Assembly: GCA_947177695.1 (NCBI GenBank) | Contig: CAMWVO010000007.1 | Coordinates: 1-18,272, forward strand | Length of the DNA: 18,272 nt | DNA from: an uncultured Clostridia bacterium | GTDB taxonomy: Bacteria; Bacillota; Clostridia; Oscillospirales; Ruminococcaceae | Reading direction: 5' to 3' | Shown here: positions 1 through 4,684 of the stretch, piece after piece | Position numbering within the stretch: position 1 is the first letter of the stretch | Layout of the letters: each line of letters starts with the position of its first letter | Notes under the pieces: model-generated | Databases searched by the model: none | The model's input: only the letters and a program-made list of their open reading frames with translations | What the model was told of the DNA's origin: nothing | Made by a program: the position numbers and the translations under genes

Positions 1-2
1 AC

Positions 3-47
3 AAAAAAGTCCCTTAATCCGAAATTTTATTTTTCGGACTAAGGGAC
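3..47 (-). terminator. T-box regulated intrinsic terminator
   Basis: On the minus strand a 16-base arm (32-47) pairs with 9-24 almost perfectly around an AT-rich 7-base loop and is followed by six Ts (3-8). The 5' part of the hairpin follows the T-box core directly, as needed for a switch between antiterminator and terminator. Confidence 0.85.
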
Positions 48-287
48 GATAATATCGTGATTCCACCCAAATTCATATACCAAATGTAATAATTCGAGAA
101 AAATTACATAAAGTATACCTCGTTGACGCTCTGTAACGGGAGCGACCCGCCGTGGATTGGACGGACTCAAAGGCGGTGTGCGTTACACTTGGGAATACCC
201 CGCTCACATCAAACCGCTAAAAGCGGCTGCGGGACTCTCTGAAAACCCTCGGCGTATAACGCCTTCCTTATCAGCGTTTTGAACTAT
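3..287 (-). promoter_or_regulatory. T-box leader (tRNA-sensing riboswitch), probably for an aminoacyl-tRNA synthetase off the left edge
   Basis: On the minus strand the region carries T-box landmarks in order: the AGAGAG element of Stem I (about 235-240), the T-box core GGGTGGAATCACG (about 56-68, one departure from the usual GGGTGGNACCRCG), and a strong intrinsic terminator just after it. The bases that meet the tRNA acceptor end are TGGA (62-65); the variable A would pair with a U73 discriminator. A plausible specifier loop lies between helix 182-188/254-260 and a short AAGG/CCTT helix; its 3' side holds ACC (175-177) followed by a purine, a threonine codon. U73 with ACC would suit threonyl-tRNA, so the missing downstream gene may be thrS. 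That assignment is inference; the T-box call itself is much firmer. Confidence 0.85.
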
Positions 288-293
288 AAATTC

Positions 294-322
294 AGAATAT
301 CACATTTATTTTGTTTTGTCAA
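294..322 (-). promoter_or_regulatory. Sigma-A promoter of the T-box transcript
   Basis: Read on the minus strand, a perfect -35 box TTGACA (317-322) is followed after exactly 17 bases by TATTCT (294-299, four of six consensus -10 bases). Transcription would start near 287 and run left into the T-box leader. The opposite-facing promoter at 387-415 lies about 65 bases away, so this is a divergent promoter region. Confidence 0.75.
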
Positions 323-386
323 TCGTCTTTTTGTACATACTGAGGGGGTAAATATTATTAAATAGTGTCAAATTGTATAATTTTCC

Positions 387-415
387 TTGACAAACAGATG
401 ATTTTATAGTAAAAT
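387..415 (+). promoter_or_regulatory. Strong sigma-A promoter upstream of a small-RNA candidate
   Basis: TTGACA (387-392), a 17-base spacer and TAAAAT (410-415) make a near-consensus housekeeping promoter with a predicted start near 422. It could drive the small structured transcript at 422-514 and, by read-through, a long leader for rny. Confidence 0.7.
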
Positions 416-421
416 GATAGA

Positions 422-514
422 ATGAATGCAATGTATTTAAATAAACGGTTTCGGGGTCTGACGTGACCGCGTTTTCTCCCGGACCATGCAAATAAATTGC
501 TGTTCAATTTTTTT
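422..514 (+). ncRNA. Candidate small structured RNA (~93 nt), family not recognised
   Basis: The transcript expected from the promoter at 387-415 folds by eye into a rod. An outer helix pairs 428-438 with 490-500 (10 of 11 positions). An inner helix pairs 447-455 with 478-485 (one bulged T, one G-U), closing a loop at 456-477. An AT-rich hairpin, 494-499 with 505-510, runs into a T-tract to 514 and competes with the outer helix, so it may be a weak terminator. I checked for the conserved loop of SRP RNA and did not find it; no known family is recognised. The alternative is that this is only the 5' end of the rny leader. Confidence 0.4.
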
Positions 515-850
515 CTTTCTTCTATGGCGAATAGAAGGTTTTCATATATTATATTATAAGCGGATAAATTCGTTTTACTCTAAGTATTTTTCTGTGCCAT
601 GTATTGCGGATAGTACAGAAAGATCGCTTCGGGTCTTTTTCCGTATATACGGTATGCCGTGACCGACGGGGTCGGAGCGGTATTGCCGCCGTTTCCTGCG
701 AAAACGTATTTGCAGGTCTTAAACAGACCGACAGGCAAGCCGCACTGTATTGACGGCAGCCGGTTTACGGTCGGACTTATAACTATATGTATAATGTATA
801 GTGAAAACCTTTATTCTCCTTGAAGAAATACTATAAAGGAGGTAAACGGG
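515..850 (+). promoter_or_regulatory. Upstream region of rny with hairpins and a probable promoter
   Basis: No credible ORF is seen here. Small hairpins occur at 663-675 (CCGAC/GTCGG) and 695-716 (CCTGCGAAA/ATTTGCAGG). A perfect -10 hexamer TATAAT lies at 790-795 with only a weak upstream partner (TTTACG at 764-769, 20-base gap), so the proximal rny promoter is plausible but not certain. The ribosome binding site AAAGGAGG (835-842) sits eight bases before the TTG start. Confidence 0.45.
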
Positions 851-2404
851 TTGGAATTCATAATCGGAATTATAGCGTTCATTGTCGGCGCGGCAGCTTC
901 CGGCTTCGTGATGTTCAAGGTCGGAATAAACTACCGTAAGCAGCAGGCTGAATCCGCTATCGGTTCCGCCGAAAAGGAAGCCGAGAGGATCATCGAGGAC
1001 GCTAAAAAGGAAGCCGAAAGCAAGAAGAAAATAGCTCTTGTGGAGGCTAAGGACGAGATCCATAAAAGCCGCTCCGAGCTGGAAAAGGAGATCAAGGAGC
1101 GCAGGAACGATATGTCCCGTCAGGAGAGACGTATCCAGCAGAAAGAGGAAAATCTCGATAAAAAAAGCGACAACATAGAGAAAAAGGACGAGCTTTTGCA
1201 GAAAAAGCTCAAACAGGCTGAGGAAAAGCTTGAAGAAGCTGACAAGATCAAAAAGTCCCAGATGGAAATTCTGGAAAAAATTTCTCAGTTTACCATGGAG
1301 CAGGCTAAGGAACACCTGCTGTCAATGCTGGAGAACGACCTTATCCACGACAAGGCGCTGAAAATTCAGCAGTACGAGACCCAGCTTAAAGACGAATGCG
1401 AGGAAAAGGCAAGAGACCTTATCTCTCTGGCGGTGTCAAAATGCGCCGCGGATCAGGTCTCCGAGACCGCAGTTTCGGTTGTGCCGCTTCCCAATGACGA
1501 AATGAAAGGCCGTATCATCGGACGTGAGGGACGCAATATCCGTACTCTCGAGACCCTTACGGGCGTTGACCTTATTATAGACGATACTCCCGAGGCGATC
1601 ACACTGTCCTGCTTCGATCAGGCAAGGCGCGAGGTTGCGAGGATCGCTCTCGAAAAGCTTATCGCTGACGGTCGTATCCACCCCTCCCGTATCGAGGAAA
1701 TGGTTGACAAGGCTCGCCGCGAGGTTGAACATAAGATCAAGCAGGAGGGCGAAAGAGCCGTTCTGGAGACCAATGTTCACGGTCTCAACCACGAGCTTGT
1801 CCGCCTTATCGGACGTCTCCACTACCGCACCTCTTACCGTCAGAACGTTCTCAACCACTCAATCGAGGTTGCTCACCTTGCGGGCATAATGGCTTCCGAG
1901 CTTGGCGTGGACGCTAATCTTGCACGCCGCGCAGGACTTCTCCATGATGTGGGCAAGGCGCTCAGCTACGAGATCGAGGGCTCTCACGTTCAGATAGGCG
2001 TTGACGTGTGCCGCAAGTACAAGGAGAACGCGGACGTTATCCACGCTATCGAGGCTCACCACGGCGACGTTGAGGCTAAAACCGTTGTGGCTACGCTGGT
2101 TCAGGCTGCCGACGCTATTTCCGCCGCAAGACCCGGCGCAAGAAGCGAGAACTACGAGAACTATATCAAGCGTCTCCAGAAGCTTGAAGAGATATGTACA
2201 TCTTATGACGGAGTTGAAAAATCCTTTGCGATCCAGGCGGGACGCGAAGTCCGCATAATGGTATTCCCCGACAAGATCAACGACGAGAAGATGACCATTG
2301 TTGCCCGCGAGATCGCTCAGCGCATTGAAAACGAGATGGATTATCCCGGACAGATCAAGATCAATCTCATCAGAGAGAGCCGTGCGGTTGAATACGCCAA
2401 GTAA
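851..2404 (+). CDS. rny: Ribonuclease Y
   Basis: RNase Y is a membrane-anchored endoribonuclease that starts mRNA decay in many Bacillota. The 517-residue product has the family's usual length and full architecture: an N-terminal membrane helix (about 3-24), a long charged coiled coil (about 30-180), a KH RNA-binding domain with GRIIGREGRNIR (220-231), and an HD phosphohydrolase domain with the metal-binding HD pair in LLHDVGKA (H365, D366). The C-terminus (MDYPGQIKINLIRE) is also typical. The start is TTG at 851: it directly follows the membrane-helix register and sits eight bases after a strong AAGGAGG. The gene stands alone and is followed by an intrinsic terminator. Confidence 0.98.
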   Translation: MEFIIGIIAFIVGAAASGFVMFKVGINYRKQQAESAIGSAEKEAERIIEDAKKEAESKKKIALVEAKDEIHKSRSELEKEIKERRNDMSRQERRIQQKEENLDKKSDNIEKKDELLQKKLKQAEEKLEEADKIKKSQMEILEKISQFTMEQAKEHLLSMLENDLIHDKALKIQQYETQLKDECEEKARDLISLAVSKCAADQVSETAVSVVPLPNDEMKGRIIGREGRNIRTLETLTGVDLIIDDTPEAITLSCFDQARREVARIALEKLIADGRIHPSRIEEMVDKARREVEHKIKQEGERAVLETNVHGLNHELVRLIGRLHYRTSYRQNVLNHSIEVAHLAGIMASELGVDANLARRAGLLHDVGKALSYEIEGSHVQIGVDVCRKYKENADVIHAIEAHHGDVEAKTVVATLVQAADAISAARPGARSENYENYIKRLQKLEEICTSYDGVEKSFAIQAGREVRIMVFPDKINDEKMTIVAREIAQRIENEMDYPGQIKINLIRESRAVEYAK

Positions 2405-2436
2405 TGATTTGATAAATTATAACTAAAAGTATATTG

Positions 2437-2464
2437 AACAGGGGCTTCCGAAAGCCCCTGTTTT
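2437..2464 (+). terminator. Intrinsic terminator of rny
   Basis: An 11-bp perfect stem (2437-2447 with 2452-2462) has a CCGA loop and ends in a short T-run. It lies between rny and the ligase-like gene, only 16 bases before the next start codon, so the next gene may depend partly on read-through; I see no convincing promoter between them. Confidence 0.85.
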
Positions 2465-2479
2465 GGTAGGAGGATCGGT

Positions 2480-3913
2480 ATGCCAAAGACGATTTTCGGT
2501 ACAACGGAAAAATCCAATTTTATACTGAACATGAACAAAAGCACAGTCAGGACATGGATCACGGGACTTCTTTGCGCCTGCGTTATCGTCCCGCTGATCG
2601 GAGGGATAGTCATTACCGCCGTTCCGAGAACAAGCGTGCTGCTGGGGTCTTTTCTCTATGCCACGGGCTTTTCCTGCATACTTTTTTATATAGTACTGCT
2701 GCTGAGAAAGGATATAAGCCTAAAGGACTATCCATGTGCGTATTTTGTTTTCGCGCTGGCGGCGCTGGCATTTGCGTCCTATTACCGCGTGGTTCTGAGC
2801 GGCGGCGGTCAGGATGCGGTAAACACCGCTCTGCTGGGCGAGACGGGCAGATACGAGGGACTGCTTGCGCTGCTGGCATATTTCGGGATATTTCTGCTTG
2901 CATCGGCGGTGCTGAGAAGAAGCTCGGTCAAGGTAATTTTTGACATTCTGGTGGGAGCAGGCATAGTTCAGGGAATTGCGGCTGTACTCCAGCACATTCC
3001 CGGAGATTTTCCCTCGGATTTCAGAAAGCTTCCCGCGCTGCTGCTTTTAAAAGACGTACACATTTCAAGCGGTATGTCGGACAGCCCCATCTTCTACGGC
3101 TCGTTTCTGACGCTGGTAACGGCTGTTGCGGCGGCGGGAGCGATGTACGAGAAAAATATTGTCCGCGCAAGGATATACGGAGTTTCGGCGGTATTTTTCT
3201 TTCTGACGGGACTTTTCACCTCGTCGGTTGTTCCGCTTATCGGCATCGGAACGGCATATATCGTACTTATTGCAGCAGAATTTACTGCGGGAAAGGGCGG
3301 AAACCGCTCTGAGAGCGGCTCAAGCTTTGAAGAGGGCGTACTGAAAAGTCCGCGGAAAAGGCTTGCGGCTCTGCTGATAGGTACGGCCGCCGTTCTGGGT
3401 ATCGTTCTGGCGTTTCAGGGGATATGGCTCAGGGACAAGGCGATCGCCTATACGGACAGCTTTTACCGTCTCTATATAACGACAGGACCGTCGCCGGTAA
3501 ACTATGATTCCTTGTGGAAGATCGGCGCGGAAAGAAGCTTTATAATTATAAAGGATCACCCTATCCTCGGCGTTGGTCCCGATCTTATGGCAAAGTATCA
3601 GATCGTTCGGGCGGAGCTTGCAACGGACAGCATAGACCGCAGCTACAACGAGTACCTTTATATCGCGGCAACAAGGGGAATACCCGCGCTTGCAGCGTAT
3701 CTGGCTCTGCTGGGGGCAAGCTTTGTGCGGCTTTTCAGGGATATGCGCGAATTTGCTTCGGACAGGGAAAAATGGTTCCGTCCCGCGCTTTTGGCGGCGG
3801 TGACGGCATACTCGGTGCAGGCGTTTTTCAGCGCAAGCGCAGTGACTGTTGCGCCGTTTTTCTGGCTGCTTCTCGGTATCTCATGGTCGAAGTTTACCGA
3901 AGACAAGGCATAA
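2480..3913 (+). CDS. O-antigen ligase / Wzy-like polytopic membrane protein
   Basis: The 477-residue product is mostly hydrophobic with about ten or more membrane segments. Two signatures place it in the O-antigen ligase/polymerase superfamily (WaaL, Wzy, PglL): GRYEGLLALLAYFGIF (123-138), and a large external loop before the last helices with KDHPILGVGP (358-367) then RSYNEYLYIAATRGIPAL (387-404). In a Gram-positive cell such a protein would polymerise or transfer a lipid-linked glycan to a wall polymer or protein rather than to LPS. No glycosyltransferase genes flank it, so its substrate cannot be inferred. The ATG at 2480 is supported by TAGGAGG (2467-2473) six bases upstream. Terminators lie on both sides, so it appears monocistronic. 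Confidence 0.8.
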   Translation: MPKTIFGTTEKSNFILNMNKSTVRTWITGLLCACVIVPLIGGIVITAVPRTSVLLGSFLYATGFSCILFYIVLLLRKDISLKDYPCAYFVFALAALAFASYYRVVLSGGGQDAVNTALLGETGRYEGLLALLAYFGIFLLASAVLRRSSVKVIFDILVGAGIVQGIAAVLQHIPGDFPSDFRKLPALLLLKDVHISSGMSDSPIFYGSFLTLVTAVAAAGAMYEKNIVRARIYGVSAVFFFLTGLFTSSVVPLIGIGTAYIVLIAAEFTAGKGGNRSESGSSFEEGVLKSPRKRLAALLIGTAAVLGIVLAFQGIWLRDKAIAYTDSFYRLYITTGPSPVNYDSLWKIGAERSFIIIKDHPILGVGPDLMAKYQIVRAELATDSIDRSYNEYLYIAATRGIPALAAYLALLGASFVRLFRDMREFASDREKWFRPALLAAVTAYSVQAFFSASAVTVAPFFWLLLGISWSKFTEDKA

Positions 3914-3917
3914 AGAG

Positions 3918-3949
3918 AACCCGTTCCGGCAAGATCGGAACGGGTTTTT
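3918..3949 (+). terminator. Intrinsic terminator after the ligase-like gene
   Basis: An 11-bp stem (3918-3928 with 3936-3946) with a 7-base loop ends in five Ts. It insulates the ligase-like gene from the toxin promoter, which begins eight bases later. Confidence 0.9.
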
Positions 3950-3956
3950 CATAATA

Positions 3957-3985
3957 TTGACAAATTTTTCATAGCGTGCTATAAT
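3957..3985 (+). promoter_or_regulatory. Full-consensus promoter of the small toxin
   Basis: TTGACA (3957-3962), a 17-base spacer and TATAAT (3980-3985) match the sigma-A consensus at every position, with an extended -10 TG (3977-3978). Transcription should begin near 3992. Such a strong promoter for a 31-codon gene fits type I toxin loci, where a stable toxin mRNA is held silent by antisense RNA. Confidence 0.9.
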
Positions 3986-4017
3986 AACATCGGCGCACCA
4001 CACGGAACGGCGGCTTG

Positions 4018-4032
4018 CTCCCGAAAGGGAGG
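4018..4032 (+). promoter_or_regulatory. Hairpin hiding the toxin ribosome binding site
   Basis: CTCCC (4018-4022), loop GAAA (4023-4026) and GGGAG (4027-4031) form a tight 5-bp GNRA-type hairpin. The 3' arm is the core of the Shine-Dalgarno sequence GGGAGGTGAT (4027-4036), which otherwise matches the 16S tail unusually well. The structure should damp translation of the toxin, as reported for several type I toxin mRNAs. Confidence 0.65.
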
Positions 4033-4040
4033 TGATAACT

Positions 4041-4136
4041 ATGGCTACATACGAGGGCATATTTCTTTTCGTAACAATGTTGACCGGCGTTATTGCCCTT
4101 ATTTTTGACGTAATCAAGTTCTTCAAGAAAAAGTAA
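4041..4136 (+). CDS. Putative holin-like type I toxin peptide (TxpA/BsrG-like), 31 aa
   Basis: This short gene encodes 31 residues: an N-terminus MATYEG, one hydrophobic helix (about 7-26) and a basic tail KFFKKK. The M-x-TYE start followed by one membrane segment and a Lys-rich end resembles the small toxins TxpA and BsrG of Bacillus and the 'putative holin-like toxin' family, which insert in the membrane and depolarise the cell when overproduced. The start is fixed by a near-perfect Shine-Dalgarno (4027-4036) four bases ahead. It has its own full-consensus promoter and a convergent antisense promoter downstream. The family call is from the short motif and the context; there is little sequence to compare. 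Confidence 0.75.
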   Translation: MATYEGIFLFVTMLTGVIALIFDVIKFFKKK

Positions 4137-4143
4137 GGCAAAT

Positions 4144-4181
4144 AAAAAACCGCCCACACTCTCCAAGTTCGGCGGCTTTTT
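4144..4181. terminator. Bidirectional terminator shared by toxin mRNA and antisense RNA
   Basis: CCGCC (4150-4154) pairs with GGCGG (4171-4175), extended by A-T pairs beyond one mismatch. There are five Ts on the plus side (4177-4181) and, on the minus strand, six Ts (4144-4149). The 16-base loop (4155-4170) would be present in both RNAs as exactly complementary loops, suited to loop-loop pairing. The minus-strand loop holds CTTG, a YUNR U-turn type motif. This layout recalls the par (fst) locus of Enterococcus. Confidence 0.7.
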
Positions 4182-4232
4182 ACAAAAATCCAAAGAATAA
4201 GAGAGCAAGCCGCTTGTGGCTGCGCCTCTTAT
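4144..4232 (-). ncRNA. Candidate antisense antitoxin RNA
   Basis: A minus-strand transcript starting near 4232 from the promoter at 4239-4267 would run left into the shared terminator, giving about 90 nt. Its last ~38 bases are complementary to the 3' end of the toxin mRNA. Its 5' part forms a GC-rich hairpin around AGCC/GGCT. It carries no plausible ORF. Position and convergence fit an RNA antitoxin; its action is inferred. Confidence 0.6.
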
Positions 4233-4238
4233 ATACAT

Positions 4239-4267
4239 AGTATATATCAAACCGCGGGGTTTGTCAA
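4239..4267 (-). promoter_or_regulatory. Promoter of the antisense antitoxin RNA
   Basis: On the minus strand TTGACA (4262-4267), a 17-base spacer and TATACT (4239-4244) form a near-consensus promoter facing the toxin gene. A promoter of this quality with no ORF ahead of it is good evidence for an antisense RNA. Confidence 0.8.
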
Positions 4268-4472
4268 GAAATTTCATAAAATTTTCCGCGGATAATTTTC
4301 GATTTTTCGATTTGATTTTTTGCGTCCGATACAGCGTTTTATTACAAAACCGTTACGATTATTGCAAATCTGTTACCGACATTTTTCGCGTTTTTTTGAA
4401 AAATGTGAGCTTTTTAGTGAAAAGTGTACACTTCAAACGAAAAATAAATCGAAAATTTGTTACATCTGTATG

Positions 4473-4501
4473 TTGACACTTTTCGTTTGAAATGTTAGAA
4501 T
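4473..4501 (+). promoter_or_regulatory. Strong extended -10 promoter of the surface-protein gene
   Basis: TTGACA (4473-4478), 17 bases, then TAGAAT (4496-4501), with the TGn extension at 4493-4495. Start predicted near 4508. The spacer contains one arm of the inverted repeat described at 4432-4491, so binding there would block RNA polymerase directly. Confidence 0.85.
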
Positions 4502-4507
4502 AATAGC

Positions 4508-4684
4508 GTGATAGACAGACGGGTACCCTACAGACGGAAAGCCGCGAACTTCATAGTGAATGTTTCGGACGGGCTGACCTCTTAAGCGTCTCGGAAATCT
4601 TTCACAAAATTCCTATTTGATTTCCATTCCATAATGGAAATAAATAAAGAAAAAATTTAAAACAAAACAAGGAGGAAATTTTTC
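4508..4684 (+). promoter_or_regulatory. Structured 5' leader of the surface-protein mRNA
   Basis: Nested helices can be drawn: AGACG (4532-4536) with CGTCT (4587-4591), AGCC (4540-4543) with GGCT (4572-4575), then CGAAC with GTTTCG enclosing TTCA/TGAA. A separate perfect 9-bp hairpin (4620-4628 with 4633-4641) precedes an A-rich unstructured stretch and the strong AAGGAGG (4669-4675). CAGACGG is directly repeated at 4515-4521 and 4531-4537. It may stabilise a highly expressed mRNA or sense a ligand. I do not recognise a riboswitch class. Confidence 0.5.

Larger units (their letters stand above)
3992..4226. repeat. Inverted repeat: matching 5' ends of toxin and antitoxin RNAs
   Basis: The first ~29 bases of the toxin transcript (3992-4020) and the promoter-proximal part of the antisense transcript (4226 down to 4203) share GGCGCA, then CCACA, then GCGGCTTGCTC in the same order; the toxin arm has about five extra bases in the middle. 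In DNA they are inverted arms flanking the locus. A toxin mRNA that read past its terminator could fold 5' end onto 3' end. Confidence 0.75.
4268..4684 (+). promoter_or_regulatory. Long non-coding region upstream of the surface-protein gene
   Basis: No credible gene is seen. The left part is AT-rich with TTCGATTT repeats. A 9-bp hairpin pairs 4379-4387 with 4398-4406. A perfect 12-bp palindrome AAGTGTACACTT lies at 4422-4433. TTCAAACGAAAA (4432-4443) is repeated inverted at 4480-4491, inside the promoter spacer. A leader of about 177 bases follows the promoter. These dyads could bind regulators, but no known operator is recognised. Confidence 0.5.

Noticed and set aside
422..514. SRP RNA (ffs) in the small-RNA candidate
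   Set aside because: The conserved apical loop sequence of SRP RNA is absent.
523..558. 11-codon ORF (ATG 523) in the rny upstream region
   Set aside because: It has no ribosome binding site and no recognisable peptide.
719..1315. 198-codon Leu/Phe-rich minus-strand frame over the rny start
   Set aside because: The hydrophobicity reflects the antisense of Lys/Glu-rich coiled-coil codons in RNase Y; there is no ribosome binding site or domain.
4379..4406. Terminator for the antisense or an upstream transcript (9-bp hairpin ACATTTTTC/GAAAAATGT)
   Set aside because: The stem is AT-rich and the only T-run begins several bases past it, with no known transcript arriving here; left as a dyad of unknown role.
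4508..4600. Cyclic-di-GMP riboswitch in the surface-protein leader
   Set aside because: GACGGAAAGCC looks faintly like part of the class I consensus, but the second half and the tetraloop-receptor elements are missing.
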